Position numbers and translations under genes: made by a program
Shown here: positions 46,399 through 56,781 of the stretch, piece by piece
Layout: each line of letters begins with the position of its first letter
Position numbering within the stretch: position 1 is the first letter of the stretch
NCBI RefSeq assembly: GCF_025985425.1
Contig: NZ_CP094972.1
Location: forward strand, 2,294,001-2,358,000
Source of the DNA: Entomomonas sp. E2T0
GTDB lineage: Bacteria; Pseudomonadota; Gammaproteobacteria; Pseudomonadales; Pseudomonadaceae
Length of the DNA: 64,000 nucleotides
Direction: 5' to 3'
The notes under the pieces: model-generated
Databases searched by the model: none
What the model saw: only the letters and a program-made list of their open reading frames with translations
Told to the model about the DNA's origin: nothing

Positions 46399-47100
46399 TC
46401 ATTTGTTATTTTGTAGCAATTTATAATGAATAAGCTTAAAGAGAAGATTAATAAATTGAGTAAATGCCTCAAAAACAATGTCAATTTTTTGTTTAATAAG
46501 TTCTAATTCGTTAGTATTAAATGCGATATTATCAAATAATCTTTGTTCACTTCCAATAGTATGGCCTGTTTCATGGGAAAGATGAGTATTTCCACAAAAG
46601 ACTAACTCCTTATTATATTTTAATTTTACGTCATTGGCTAAAGGAGCAAGAACCTTAAACATTACATTACCTGTTGCTTCCATTGCCTCTATAATTGCTA
46701 AGCGTTGTTTTGCTGAACTATTGTAAATTTCTCCAATTAATGTATAAGTTAATTCTCTAACGGATGATGTTGTAGAGTCCCATAAATACATTAAGTGTTC
46801 AGGTAAAGTGGCTATGTTATTGATTTGTAATGTTTTTAGATCATCAATAAACCATTTCCAATGATCTTGATCTTCTTTAGCGTGAGTATTTACCACTTTT
46901 TCTAACTCATTTTTAGGCTCTGTATATTTTAATACATATTTATTTAAATCTCCGAAACTCATTATAAAATGAGACATTATGGGTAGAGTGGAAGATAACT
47001 TTTCTTTTGAAGAAAACTCTTCATTTTTTAGCAGATCAAATAATGGTAATTTTGAAAACTGTTGTTTTTTAGAGTGTATATAAAGGATTACTTTTTTCAT
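46399..47100 (-). CDS. Heme-oxygenase-fold protein (predicted iron-dependent enzyme)
   Basis: 233 residues, all helical. The pattern LPIMSHFIMSFGDLNKYVLK, then VVNTHAKEDQDHWKWFIDDL (~87-106) with closely spaced His/Glu/Asp/His, and HLSHETGHTIGSEQ (~174-187) fits the heme-oxygenase-like fold. Members include TenA-like and diiron oxidase (HDO-type) enzymes that use such His/Glu clusters to bind iron. The exact reaction is unknown. There is no partner gene nearby, so a pathway cannot be inferred. ATG 47100; the ribosome binding site is AAGGATTAC-like and lies inside the coding end, not decisive. Confidence 0.55.
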   Translation of the reverse strand: MKKVILYIHSKKQQFSKLPLFDLLKNEEFSSKEKLSSTLPIMSHFIMSFGDLNKYVLKYTEPKNELEKVVNTHAKEDQDHWKWFIDDLKTLQINNIATLPEHLMYLWDSTTSSVRELTYTLIGEIYNSSAKQRLAIIEAMEATGNVMFKVLAPLANDVKLKYNKELVFCGNTHLSHETGHTIGSEQRLFDNIAFNTNELELIKQKIDIVFEAFTQFINLLFKLIHYKLLQNNK

Positions 47101-47306
47101 ATATTGGCTTATAAAACATAGGTGTTTGGTAGGTAAGTGATATAAGTGAAGTTGTTCTATATAATTATATTTTAGGATAGTTTATTAGTTAAAGTTTTAT
47201 TATTAGACTATGGTCGACTGAATAAAAAATTGAGAAACCAATGTTAATCATATATTTTTTTTAAATGATAACAACATAAAGGCTTTACATGATATGAAAC
47301 TATAGA

Positions 47307-47383
47307 TGGTGCGCGAGGCGGGATTCGAACCCGCGGCCTACCGCTTAGGAGGCGGTCGCTCTATCCAGCTGAGCTACAAGCGC
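47307..47383 (-). tRNA. tRNA-Arg (anticodon CCU)
   Basis: 77 nt with encoded CCA. Acceptor GCGCTTG pairs with the CGCGC-type 3' strand; T-loop GTTCGAAT; anticodon CCT at 47347-47349 (reverse). Reads leftwards. tRNA-Arg genes are frequent integration sites, but no integrase lies beside this one. Confidence 0.93.
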
Positions 47384-47661
47384 AATAAGGATTATAATAA
47401 ACAGTAATTTTATCATAATCCTTAAATTAATTGCCACACGATTACTGTAGTATAAATTTGTTTCTCAGTTTTTATGATATTTCTTTTGTATGTATTAGAT
47501 TGATAGAAAATTTATACAATAGCTAATATAGCTTATTATAAGGGGTTATTCTAAAAAGCTTTTTAAAACATAGAAGTAGTTAGATAAGTACTTATAATAA
47601 GAGATGTTTTTATGTTATAAATCAATCCATTATTTATAGTGTGTTGTATATTAAGCCATTA

Positions 47662-47690
47662 TTGAAAGTACCTTGATAATCCTGTAGAAT
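47662..47690 (+). promoter_or_regulatory. Sigma-70 type promoter for the candidate sRNA
   Basis: TTGAAA at 47662-47667 and TAGAAT at 47685-47690 are separated by exactly 17 bp. There is no ORF downstream before alaS. Confidence 0.5.
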
Positions 47691-47696
47691 GCTTAA

Positions 47697-47812
47697 GATT
47701 AGGTAAAAGTTTAATTGAATTAATGATTAGTTATTTTAATCATTTATCAGTTTAGTTTTATTATTGCATTATTCTAGCCCTGTCTATTTTCTGATAGACA
47801 GGGCTGTTTGTT
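47697..47812 (+). ncRNA. Candidate small RNA between tRNA-Arg and alaS
   Basis: About 115 nt from the predicted start after the 47662-47690 promoter to an intrinsic terminator. It contains a first hairpin (AATGATTA / TAATCATT near 47720-47745). It ends with an 11-bp GC-containing stem AGCCCTGTCTA / TAGACAGGGCT (47776-47804) followed by a T-rich tail. No coding frame of sense length. The gene-free gap 47384-48016 is 633 bp, unusually long here, and nothing else was found in it. Confidence 0.45.
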
Positions 47813-48016
47813 GTGGCACATTTTTCAATAATTATGTTTGAAGCGCTAAAGCAGGTAGTTATTTAGTAAGTGTGTCTATCAATTAGTATATTTAATGATA
47901 TGTATTTAATGTTTCAATAAGTTTTTTTATACAGTTAGATATATATTATAGAAGAATAGAATTTAAATTAAGATGATTAATATGCCTTTTAGTTACCAAA
48001 TTTCGTGGAATGCTTT

Positions 48017-50641
48017 ATGAAAAGTACAGAAATTCGTGAAGCTTATTTACGTTTCTTTGAAAGTAAAAAACATACCCGTGTTTCTTCTAGTTCATTAGTC
48101 CCAGATAATGACCCAACATTATTATTTACTAATGCAGGCATGAATCAATTTAAGGATTGTTTTTTAGGGGGCGAAAAACGTTCTTATTCTCGTGCTACCA
48201 CAAGCCAGAAATGCGTAAGAGCAGGTGGCAAGCATAATGACTTAGAGAACGTAGGCTATACAGCTAGACACCATACTTTTTTTGAAATGCTAGGTAACTT
48301 TAGTTTTGGCGATTATTTTAAGAGAGATGCTATTAGTTATGCTTGGGAGTTTCTAACCTCAACTGAGTGGTTGGGTTTACCTAAAGAGAAACTATGGGTC
48401 ACTATTTATCAGAATGATGATGAAGCTTTTGATATATGGACGAATCAAGTAGGTGTTCCAGCAGAACGAATTATTCGTATTGGCGACAATAAAGGTGCTC
48501 CTTATGCTTCGGATAATTTCTGGACAATGGGGGATACTGGTCCGTGTGGTCCTTGCACAGAAATTTTCTATGATCATGGTGCTGAAATTTGGGGTGGTCT
48601 TCCCGGAACTCCAGAAGAAGATGGTGATCGCTATATAGAAATTTGGAATGTGGTCTTTATGCAGTTTAATCGTACTGCAGATGGTGTAATGCATTCATTA
48701 CCAGCCCCTAGTGTTGATACAGGCATGGGCTTGGAGCGTATTAGTGCAGTAATGCAACATGTACATTCTAATTATGAAATTGATTTATTCCAAAGCTTAT
48801 TAAAGGCATCTGCTGAAGCAATCGGTTGTGCAAATGATGATGCACCTTCTTTAAAAGTGGTAGCAGATCATATACGTTCTTGTAGCTTTTTAATTGCTGA
48901 TGGTGTTTTACCTTCGAATGAGGGGCGAGGCTATGTGTTACGTCGTATTATTCGTCGTGCCTGTCGCCATGGTAATAAATTAGGTGCTAAGGGTGCGTTT
49001 TTCCATAAAATAGTCGCTGCATTAGTGGCTGAAATGGGCAATGCCTATCCAGAGCTTAAACAAAACCAAGGCCATATTGAACGTGTTTTAAAAGCAGAAG
49101 AAGAACAATTTGCTAAAACATTAGATCAGGGTTTACGTATTTTAGAGCAGGATCTAGCGGAACTAACTGGGAATACTATTCCTGGTGATGTTATCTTTAA
49201 GCTATATGATACTTATGGTTTTCCTGTTGACTTAACTAATGATATCGCTCGTGAAAGAGGATTAGTGTTGGATGAAGAAGGTTTCCAACACAATATGAAG
49301 GAACAACAGGCTCGAGCCAAATCAGCTAGTCAGTTTAGTGTAGATTATAACAGTATTCTTAAAATAGATTCTGAAACAGAATTTACAGGGTATGATTACT
49401 TAGCAGATGAAGGTAAGGTAGTTGGTTTATTAAAAGGTAATGAAAGCATCACAGAATTGCAAATAGGTGATGAAGGCTGTGTTATTCTAGATAAAACACC
49501 TTTCTATGCTGAATCAGGTGGACAAGTAGGCGATGCAGGTTACTTATTTATAGATGGTGTACGCTTTGAAGTTCATGATGTAACTAAAGTAAAAGGTGCT
49601 TTTTTACATCATGGTAAGGTAGCTGAAGGGACTATCCACACAGGTATGTTACTAAAGGCAGTAGTCAATATTAATGTACGTAAAGCTACTGCACTGAATC
49701 ATTCTGCGACACATTTGTTACATGCAGCTTTAAGAAAAGTCTTAGGCGATCATGTACAACAAAAAGGTTCATTAGTTGATAGCCAACGCCTTCGTTTTGA
49801 CTTTAGCCATTTTGAAGCTGTGACTCCCTTACAAATTGAAGAGTTGGAACGATTAGTCAATGAGCAAATACGCCTAAATACTCAAGTTCAAACCAAAATT
49901 ACTGATATAGACACTGCCAAAGAAATGGGAGCTATGGCTCTATTTGGAGAAAAATACGGTGATGTAGTACGTGTTCTTTCAATGGGTAGTGGTTTCTCTG
50001 TTGAACTTTGTGGTGGTACTCACGTTGATCGTACAGGTGATATTGGTCTATTTAAAATTATTGCGGAAACAGGTATTGCTTCAGGCGTGCGTCGTATTGA
50101 AGCAGTAACTGGTGCTATTGCCTTTGATTATTTAAACTCCGCAGACAGCGATTTAAAGACAGCTGCGCAATTATTAAAGGGTAACAAAGATAACTTCTTT
50201 GAAAAACTGAAATCTGTATTAGAGCAGAATCGTCAGTTGGAAAAAGATATAGAGCAACTAAAAGCGAAATTAGCTTCAGCTGCAGGTAGTGATTTAGTAT
50301 CTAATGCATTAGATATTAAAGGCGTAAAAGTTTTAGCAACACGTATTGATGGTCAAGATAATAAGGCATTATTGGCCTTATTAGACCAACTTAAAAATAA
50401 ATTAGGTTCAGCTGTTATTTTATTAGCTAGTGAGTTAGATGGTAAAGCTGTTTTAGTCGCAGGTGTAACAGATGATCTAAGTAGTAAATTAAAAGCAGGG
50501 GACTTAATTAAACAAGCCTGTGAAGTAGTAGAAGGTAAGGGCGGTGGTCGTCCAACTATGGCACAAGGTAGTGGCAGTAATGTTTCAAAAATAGATGAGG
50601 CATTAACTTTAGCAACTACTTTTGTAGAACAGACTTTATAG
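48017..50641 (+). CDS. alaS: Alanyl-tRNA synthetase
   Basis: About 874 residues from ATG 48017; an in-frame start 12 bp upstream (48005) would add MECF, unlike the family. Class II core: [34 protein letters not shown], and [13 protein letters not shown]. The editing domain has [16 protein letters not shown] (HxxxH) and the CxxxH zinc site in [15 protein letters not shown]. The C-Ala domain ends with [14 protein letters not shown]. It charges tRNA-Ala and hydrolyses mischarged tRNA. First gene of alaS-lysC-csrA as in pseudomonads. Confidence 0.97.
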   Translation: MKSTEIREAYLRFFESKKHTRVSSSSLVPDNDPTLLFTNAGMNQFKDCFLGGEKRSYSRATTSQKCVRAGGKHNDLENVGYTARHHTFFEMLGNFSFGDYFKRDAISYAWEFLTSTEWLGLPKEKLWVTIYQNDDEAFDIWTNQVGVPAERIIRIGDNKGAPYASDNFWTMGDTGPCGPCTEIFYDHGAEIWGGLPGTPEEDGDRYIEIWNVVFMQFNRTADGVMHSLPAPSVDTGMGLERISAVMQHVHSNYEIDLFQSLLKASAEAIGCANDDAPSLKVVADHIRSCSFLIADGVLPSNEGRGYVLRRIIRRACRHGNKLGAKGAFFHKIVAALVAEMGNAYPELKQNQGHIERVLKAEEEQFAKTLDQGLRILEQDLAELTGNTIPGDVIFKLYDTYGFPVDLTNDIARERGLVLDEEGFQHNMKEQQARAKSASQFSVDYNSILKIDSETEFTGYDYLADEGKVVGLLKGNESITELQIGDEGCVILDKTPFYAESGGQVGDAGYLFIDGVRFEVHDVTKVKGAFLHHGKVAEGTIHTGMLLKAVVNINVRKATALNHSATHLLHAALRKVLGDHVQQKGSLVDSQRLRFDFSHFEAVTPLQIEELERLVNEQIRLNTQVQTKITDIDTAKEMGAMALFGEKYGDVVRVLSMGSGFSVELCGGTHVDRTGDIGLFKIIAETGIASGVRRIEAVTGAIAFDYLNSADSDLKTAAQLLKGNKDNFFEKLKSVLEQNRQLEKDIEQLKAKLASAAGSDLVSNALDIKGVKVLATRIDGQDNKALLALLDQLKNKLGSAVILLASELDGKAVLVAGVTDDLSSKLKAGDLIKQACEVVEGKGGGRPTMAQGSGSNVSKIDEALTLATTFVEQTL

Positions 50642-50678
50642 CAAAATAATTGCACAATAGCGTTAGGCAGTTAATATT

Positions 50679-51914
50679 ATGGCATTAATTGTACAAAAAT
50701 TTGGTGGTACTTCAGTCGGCTCTGTTGAACGAATTCAGCAAGTAGCGCAGAAAATTAAGAAGTTTAAAGCAGAAGGTAATGATCTTGTTATCGTTGTTTC
50801 TGCAATGAGTGGCGAAACTAATAGGCTATTAGGTCTTGCTAAGCAGATTACAGATCGTCCTAATCTGAGAGAGCTTGATGTAATGGTCTCTACAGGTGAG
50901 CAGGTTACAATAGCGTTATTATGCCTTGCTTTAGAGACTATTGGTGTACCTGCTAAATCGTATACTGGTGCACAAGTTAGAATACAAACGGATAGTTCTC
51001 ATACTAAAGCGCGTATTTTAAGTATTGATGACCATAATATTAAAGCAGATCTTAAAGCGGGTAGAGTAGTAGTTGTAGCGGGTTTCCAAGGTGTAGATGA
51101 TAATGGAAATATTACTACATTAGGGCGTGGTGGTTCTGATACTACAGGTGTAGCCCTAGCTGCGGCTTTAAAGGCTGATGAATGCCAAATTTATACAGAT
51201 GTTGATGGTGTTTATACAACGGATCCAAGGATAGAGCCTAAGGCACGTCGTTTAGAAAAAATTACTTTTGAAGAAATGCTAGAAATGGCTAGTTTAGGTT
51301 CAAAAGTATTGCAAATTCGTTCAGTTGAATTTGCTGGCAAATATAATGTGCCATTACGTGTATTACATAGCTTTAAAGAAGGGTCTGGTACTCTTATAAC
51401 AATTGATGAAGAGGTTTCTGTGGAACAGCCTATTATTTCTGGTATAGCTTTTAGTAGAGATGAAGCTAAGCTAACTATTCGTGGAGTGCCAGATACTCCA
51501 GGAGTAGCATCTGATATTCTAGGGCCTATCAGTGCTGCTAATATTGAAGTAGATATGATAGTTCAGAATATATCTCAAGATGGGACAACAGATTTTACGT
51601 TTACGGTATCTCGTAATGAATATCAAACGGCACTCGATATCTTAAATGATACAGCCAAAAAGATTTCAGCGCGAGAGGTTGCTGGTAACCTAGATATTGC
51701 TAAAGTATCTATTGTTGGAGTGGGTATGCGCTCTCATGCAGGTGTTGCTAGCCGTATGTTTGGAGTACTTGCTAAGGAAGGTATTAATATTCTTATGATA
51801 TCAACTTCAGAAATTAAAATTTCTGTATTGATTGAAGAGAAGTATTTGGAGTTAGCAGTTAGGTCATTGCATACTGCATTTGAACTAGATGCACCAGATA
51901 AAACTTTAGATTAA
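50679..51914 (+). CDS. lysC: Aspartate kinase
   Basis: 411 residues. N-terminal kinase domain with VQKFGGTSVGSVERI (~4-18), STGEQVTIALL, and LGRGGSDTTGVALA. Two ACT domains (~265-411) with VPDTPGVASDILGPISAANI and GVGMRSHAGVASRMFG indicate lysine/threonine feedback control. It makes aspartyl phosphate for Lys, Thr, Met and cell-wall DAP. The pathway partner asd lies 6 kb downstream. Starts 37 bp after alaS. Confidence 0.96.
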   Translation: MALIVQKFGGTSVGSVERIQQVAQKIKKFKAEGNDLVIVVSAMSGETNRLLGLAKQITDRPNLRELDVMVSTGEQVTIALLCLALETIGVPAKSYTGAQVRIQTDSSHTKARILSIDDHNIKADLKAGRVVVVAGFQGVDDNGNITTLGRGGSDTTGVALAAALKADECQIYTDVDGVYTTDPRIEPKARRLEKITFEEMLEMASLGSKVLQIRSVEFAGKYNVPLRVLHSFKEGSGTLITIDEEVSVEQPIISGIAFSRDEAKLTIRGVPDTPGVASDILGPISAANIEVDMIVQNISQDGTTDFTFTVSRNEYQTALDILNDTAKKISAREVAGNLDIAKVSIVGVGMRSHAGVASRMFGVLAKEGINILMISTSEIKISVLIEEKYLELAVRSLHTAFELDAPDKTLD

Positions 51915-52070
51915 TTAAATGTTTTGAAACAAAAGGGTGCTTTTTTTAATTCATTATGCCCTTATTATTAAAGGTGATTGTTTTAAAAAAGTAAGGTTAT
52001 AGTATTTCCATTTTGTGAAATATTATGTGTTCAATTTTACATCCTAGAAGTACTTGTGAGGAGATAGGGA

Positions 52071-52259
52071 ATGTTAATTCTAACCCGTAAGGTTGGGGAA
52101 GCTTTAATGGTAGGTGATGATGTTAATATCACTGTATTAGGTGTTAAAGGTAACCAGGTTCGTATTGGTGTGAGCGCGCCTAAAGAGGTAGCGGTACATC
52201 GCGAAGAGATTTATCAACGTATTCAAAAGGAAAAAAATCAAGCTGTAAAGCCTGAATAG
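52071..52259 (+). CDS. csrA: Carbon storage regulator CsrA/RsmA
   Basis: 62 residues: [20 protein letters not shown] with the RNA-contact residues, then [20 protein letters not shown] (key Arg44). Strong SD sequence AGGAGAT 8 bp upstream. It binds GGA motifs in mRNA 5' ends and is antagonised by rsmZ-type sRNAs elsewhere. Promoter region lies within 51915-52070. Confidence 0.97.
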   Translation: MLILTRKVGEALMVGDDVNITVLGVKGNQVRIGVSAPKEVAVHREEIYQRIQKEKNQAVKPE

Positions 52260-52331
52260 GAAAAATTTGAAAAAAATGAAAATTTTGCTTTTCAAATGAC
52301 TAAAAAAAAGGTAGGATACGCCCCCAATACC

Positions 52332-52424
<93 letters not shown>

Positions 52425-52435
52425 GGAATTATTAG

Positions 52436-52461
52436 ACCCCTTGTTATTGCAAGGGGTTTTT
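52436..52461 (+). terminator. Terminator after tRNA-Ser
   Basis: Stem ACCCCTTG / CAAGGGGT and T-run, 14 bp past the tRNA. Confidence 0.8.
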
Positions 52462-52474
52462 ATTTTGTATAACA

Positions 52475-53030
52475 AAAAAAGCTATCTGAATTGTATTTAT
52501 AAAAATATCCAAACTATCTCCTTTATTAATACTCAACCAGTAAAAATAGTAATAATTAATATAATATTAAAGTTATTATGGAATACTGTGTTGATTAGAG
52601 AATAGTATTATTCTTTGTTTACATATATAAGCTAACGATGCGCTGTTTTATTAGGATAATAAAAAGTGTGAGTAAATAATAAAAAACTAGAATGTGCCAT
52701 ATTATGGATATAAAGCATATAATTTTTTAGCAATGCCTTTTTACAGCCAAATCCTTGCAAATGTATTAGCAGGGGGCTAGCTTTTAAATTTAAGACACTG
52801 TTGCCATGGGGCGCTACCCAAGATATGGCGCCCATATGATCCTATAACCCTTAAATATGATAAGCAAACGCGACGTTATGCTAAATTTTGGTTTAATATG
52901 TGTGATTAAAAGTTAAGAGATCATTTTTATTTGACGAACTCTAAAATAAGTCAGTTGAAAAACCAAGAGCATGTTAATTTAATGGAAAAACAATTTGTAG
53001 ATTAAGATGCTTTATAGGTAACTTAATATA
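52475..53030. other. Gene-free region with a possible coding relic
   Basis: 556 bp without a supportable gene. Near 52790-52910 a short + strand frame (…ALPKIWRPYDP and KYDKQTRRYAKFWFNMCD) looks coding but has no start. An imperfect GC-rich inverted repeat GGGCGC...GCGCCC is at 52808-52832, unlike the surrounding AT-rich DNA. It may be a remnant of an inactivated gene or mobile element. The rest shows nothing. Confidence 0.3.
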
Positions 53031-53609
53031 TTAAGCTACCTTGTTTTGTTTTTTTCTAATAGCCCATTCTTCTGCTAATAGGCCATATAGCTCTGAATCA
53101 CAATGTTCACCATGAATAATCCAACGTTGTTTTAAATAGCCATCTTTGTGAAAGCCTAAATGGTCTAATGTTTTGCCAGAGCAAGTATCATGTGGATCAA
53201 TTTCAGCTTCTATACGGTTAAGATGTAAGTTATCAAAGGCGAAACTCAGAAACTCATAAAGTGCCTCACGCATATAACCTTTATTCCAAGCATGAGTTGC
53301 TAGACCATAACCGATTTCAGCGCGTTTGGCGTTTTTTAGAATATTAAATAATAAACATGTACCTATTAATTTATTATCACTTTTTCTGATAATACCTAGC
53401 GTTAGTTGGGTTTTAGCCTTCATTGCTTTATTGGCTTCATCTATTACTTTATAGGCACGTTCAATACATTTGATAGGATCCGTTTTCCAGTAGCGCAGAA
53501 CTTCAGTATCAAACATTATTTTATATAAATCATGAGCATCCTGAGCGACAAGGGGGCGTAATAATAGTCGCGCAGTATTTAAAGTTGTTGTTGAAAATGA
53601 AGTCATCAC
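53031..53609 (-). CDS. GNAT family N-acetyltransferase (RimJ/RimL-like)
   Basis: 192 residues. GNAT features: TARLLLRPLVAQDAHDLYKI at the N-terminus, IGTCLLFNILKNAKRAEIGY, the acetyl-CoA loop ATHAWNKGYMREALYEFLSF, and NLHLNRIEAEIDPHDTCSGK. It belongs to the branch that modifies ribosomal proteins or small molecules; substrate unknown. Two adjacent start codons (MM). Confidence 0.85.
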   Translation of the reverse strand: MMTSFSTTTLNTARLLLRPLVAQDAHDLYKIMFDTEVLRYWKTDPIKCIERAYKVIDEANKAMKAKTQLTLGIIRKSDNKLIGTCLLFNILKNAKRAEIGYGLATHAWNKGYMREALYEFLSFAFDNLHLNRIEAEIDPHDTCSGKTLDHLGFHKDGYLKQRWIIHGEHCDSELYGLLAEEWAIRKKQNKVA

Positions 53610-53894
53610 AATATTCCTCTTTTATAGTTATACTCCTTATAAGGCTGTAAATTCTTCATTTATTATGGTTACTGTATATTAACCTTTAGTATAGTGTGGT
53701 TATTTTTTAGGTCTTTCTTTGTTGTTTTTTAAAAAGTATTTGTTTTAAATCAATTTTCTTTAATTGGTACTGGTAAATTTTCTATTCCTTTTGGTTATAG
53801 AATTAATAAAAATTATAAATTTGTTTTATTACTAATAAACCCCTACTATAGATACATATAAAAGATTAATAAATAGTTTTGATGAGGAAATATC

Positions 53895-55325
53895 ATGTCT
53901 GCTAAGACGTTATACGATAAATTATGGGATCAGCACTTGGTCAAACAACGTGATGATGGTTCCGCTTTAATTTATATTGATCGCCAAATTTTGCATGAGG
54001 TAACTTCTCCACAGGCATTTGAGGGGCTTCGCTTAGCGGGTCGTAAACCTTGGCGAATTGATGCCAATATTGCTACACCTGATCATAATGTGCCTACTAC
54101 ACCAGATCGTAAAGGCGGTATTGAGTCTATTACTGATCCAGTATCGCGTTTACAGGTAGAAACCTTAGACAAAAACTGTGATGACTTTGGTATATTAGAA
54201 TTCAAGATGAATGATACTCGCCAAGGTATTGTACATGTGATTAGCCCTGAACAAGGTACTACCTTGCCAGGCATGACCATTGTATGTGGTGACTCCCATA
54301 CTTCAACTCATGGTGCTTTAGGTGCATTAGCGCATGGCATTGGTACTTCTGAGGTTGAACATGTGTTAGCTACGCAATGTTTAGTGGCTAAGAAAATGAA
54401 GAATATGTTAGTCAAAGTAGAGGGCAAATTGGCTGCGGGTGTAACGTCTAAAGATATTGTATTGGCAGTGATTGGTAAAATAGGAACTGCAGGTGGTACG
54501 GGGCATGCTATGGAGTTTGCTGGTAGTGCTATCCGTGACTTATCGGTTGAAGGCCGTATGACAATATGTAATATGTCTATTGAGGCAGGTGCTAGGGTAG
54601 GCTTAGTGGCTGTTGATGACAAGACTATTGATTATGTAAAAGGTCGTCCTTTTGCACCAAAAGGTGATAATTGGGATAAGGCTGTTGCTGCATGGCAAGA
54701 TTTAGTATCAGATCCCGATGCTCATTTTGACACTGTAGTAGAGTTAGATGCTGCTACTATTAAACCTCAGGTAAGTTGGGGAACTTCGCCAGAAATGGTA
54801 TTGCCAGTAGATGCGATAGTGCCTGATCCAGCCAAAGAAGTTGATCCTATTAAGCGTGGTTCTATCGAACGGGCTTTAAAATATATGGGTTTACAAGCAA
54901 ACCAAGCGATTACTGATATTAAAGTGGATAAAGTATTTATTGGCTCTTGTACTAACTCTCGTATTGAGGATATTAGAGCGGCAGCAGAAGTAGCTAAAGG
55001 GCGTAAAGTGGCTGCTAATGTCAAATTAGCAATGGTTGTACCAGGTTCTGGTTTAGTGAAAGAACAGGCTGAACAAGAAGGTTTAGATAAAATCTTTATT
55101 GAAGCCGGTTTTGAGTGGCGTGAACCGGGTTGCTCTATGTGTTTAGCCATGAATCCTGATCGCTTAGAAAGTGGTGAGCATTGTGCATCAACCTCTAATA
55201 GAAACTTTGAAGGTCGCCAAGGTGCAGGTGGTCGTACTCATTTGGTGAGCCCTGCAATGGCTGCAGCAGCGGCAGTGACAGGCCATTTTATTGATGTTCG
55301 TGAATTAATGAAGGAAGGAGCATAA
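53895..55325 (+). CDS. leuC: 3-isopropylmalate dehydratase large subunit
   Basis: 476 residues. The iron-sulfur cluster cysteines are in [13 protein letters not shown] (~350) and [15 protein letters not shown] (~410); [13 protein letters not shown] (~130) is the substrate loop. It isomerises 2- to 3-isopropylmalate with LeuD. Starts at ATG 53895 with GAGGAAA 7 bp upstream. First of leuC-leuD-methyltransferase-leuB. Confidence 0.97.
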   Translation: MSAKTLYDKLWDQHLVKQRDDGSALIYIDRQILHEVTSPQAFEGLRLAGRKPWRIDANIATPDHNVPTTPDRKGGIESITDPVSRLQVETLDKNCDDFGILEFKMNDTRQGIVHVISPEQGTTLPGMTIVCGDSHTSTHGALGALAHGIGTSEVEHVLATQCLVAKKMKNMLVKVEGKLAAGVTSKDIVLAVIGKIGTAGGTGHAMEFAGSAIRDLSVEGRMTICNMSIEAGARVGLVAVDDKTIDYVKGRPFAPKGDNWDKAVAAWQDLVSDPDAHFDTVVELDAATIKPQVSWGTSPEMVLPVDAIVPDPAKEVDPIKRGSIERALKYMGLQANQAITDIKVDKVFIGSCTNSRIEDIRAAAEVAKGRKVAANVKLAMVVPGSGLVKEQAEQEGLDKIFIEAGFEWREPGCSMCLAMNPDRLESGEHCASTSNRNFEGRQGAGGRTHLVSPAMAAAAAVTGHFIDVRELMKEGA

Positions 55326-55326
55326 G

Positions 55327-55971
55327 ATGAAACCCTATACTAAAGTAACTGGCTTAGTAGCTCCTTTAGATCGTGCTAATGTGGATACTGACCAAATTAT
55401 CCCAAAACAGTTTTTAAAATCAATTAAACGTACTGGTTTTGGGGTGAACTTATTTGATGAATGGCGTTATTTAGATGTGGGCTATCCTGGGCAAGATTGC
55501 TCAACTAGACCTATTAATAAAGAGTTTGTACTTAATCAGCCTCGTTACCAAGGTGCTACGGTATTAATTGCTCGTGAGAATTTTGGTTGTGGTTCATCCC
55601 GTGAACATGCACCTTGGGCATTGGAAGAGTACGGTTTTCGTACTGTAATTGCGCCAAGTTATGCAGATATTTTCTTTAATAACAGTTTTAAAAATGGTTT
55701 ATTGCCTATTATTTTAACTGAACAAGAAGTAGATGAGTTATTTAAAGCGGTAGAAGCGAAAGAAGGTTATCAATTAACAATAGACTTAGCTAGCCAAACA
55801 GTAACTACGCCAGAAGGTAAGCAATACCACTTTGAAGTGGATGCTTTCCGTAAGCACTGTTTATTAAATGGTTTGGATGATATTGGTTTAACTTTACAAG
55901 ATGCTGATACCATTCGCAGCTTTGAAGAAAAACATAAGCAGGCGCAGCCTTGGTTATTTCAAAACAAGTAG
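55327..55971 (+). CDS. leuD: 3-isopropylmalate dehydratase small subunit
   Basis: 214 residues. Swivel-domain signatures: [35 protein letters not shown] (~93-107) and [17 protein letters not shown]. It starts 1 bp after the leuC stop (AAGGAGCATAAG carries the SD sequence) and forms the LeuCD complex. Confidence 0.97.
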   Translation: MKPYTKVTGLVAPLDRANVDTDQIIPKQFLKSIKRTGFGVNLFDEWRYLDVGYPGQDCSTRPINKEFVLNQPRYQGATVLIARENFGCGSSREHAPWALEEYGFRTVIAPSYADIFFNNSFKNGLLPIILTEQEVDELFKAVEAKEGYQLTIDLASQTVTTPEGKQYHFEVDAFRKHCLLNGLDDIGLTLQDADTIRSFEEKHKQAQPWLFQNK

Positions 55972-55981
55972 AGTATAGCTG

Positions 55982-56743
55982 ATGAAAGATCATAAGCAGG
56001 TGGTGGATAAACAGTTTGGTGAGCAAGCTAATGCCTATTTAACCAGTGCTGTTCATGCCCAAGGTGAGGAGTTTAGTTTATTACAACAGGCTGTTGCTAA
56101 TTGTCAGCATGCAGATGTATTAGATTTAGGCTGTGGTGCAGGGCATGTGAGTTTTCATGTGGCGCCCTCCGTTAATAAGGTGGTGGCCTATGATCTTTCT
56201 GAATCAATGCTGGAAGTTGTTGCTGCAAGCAGTGTTGCCAAAAATTTAGGCAATATAGAAACAGTGCAAGGTGTTGCTGAATCCTTACCCTTTGCGGATA
56301 ATAGTTTTGATTTTGTATTTAGTCGCTATTCTGCCCATCATTGGCAAGATTTAGGGATTGCTTTACGTGAAGTAAAGCGTGTGTTAAAACCATCAGGAAT
56401 AGCGGCATTTATTGATGTAGTATCACCTGAACAGCCCCTATTAGATACCTATTTACAGACATTAGAAGTATTGCGTGATACTAGTCATGTGCGTGATTAT
56501 TCTGTAGCAGAATGGGTAAGGCAATTAGGTGAAGCGCAATTAATTGTTACTAAGCACCATAAGCAAAAATTACGTTTAGAGTTTACTAGTTGGGTAGAGC
56601 GGATGCGTACTCCAGAGGTGTATAGATCGGCTATCTTAGCTTTGCAACAAGCAATGGCACAAGAAGTAAGAGATTATTTTGAAATAGATCAGCAAGGCTC
56701 ATTTTCTACTGATGTATTAGTAGTATGGGCTACTAAGTTATAA
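55982..56743 (+). CDS. SAM-dependent methyltransferase between leuD and leuB
   Basis: 253 residues. Class I methyltransferase with motif I DVLDLGCGAGHVSFHV (~41-56), then VVAYDLSESMLEV and SLPFADNSFDFVFSRYSAHH (~96-115), similar to UbiE/YcgJ-type enzymes. Conserved between leuD and leuB in pseudomonads, but its substrate is not established. It is translated within the leucine operon, 10 bp after leuD. Confidence 0.85.
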   Translation: MKDHKQVVDKQFGEQANAYLTSAVHAQGEEFSLLQQAVANCQHADVLDLGCGAGHVSFHVAPSVNKVVAYDLSESMLEVVAASSVAKNLGNIETVQGVAESLPFADNSFDFVFSRYSAHHWQDLGIALREVKRVLKPSGIAAFIDVVSPEQPLLDTYLQTLEVLRDTSHVRDYSVAEWVRQLGEAQLIVTKHHKQKLRLEFTSWVERMRTPEVYRSAILALQQAMAQEVRDYFEIDQQGSFSTDVLVVWATKL

Positions 56744-56781
56744 CTGGATATTTAATTAAAAAGTGAATTGGGAATATTATT

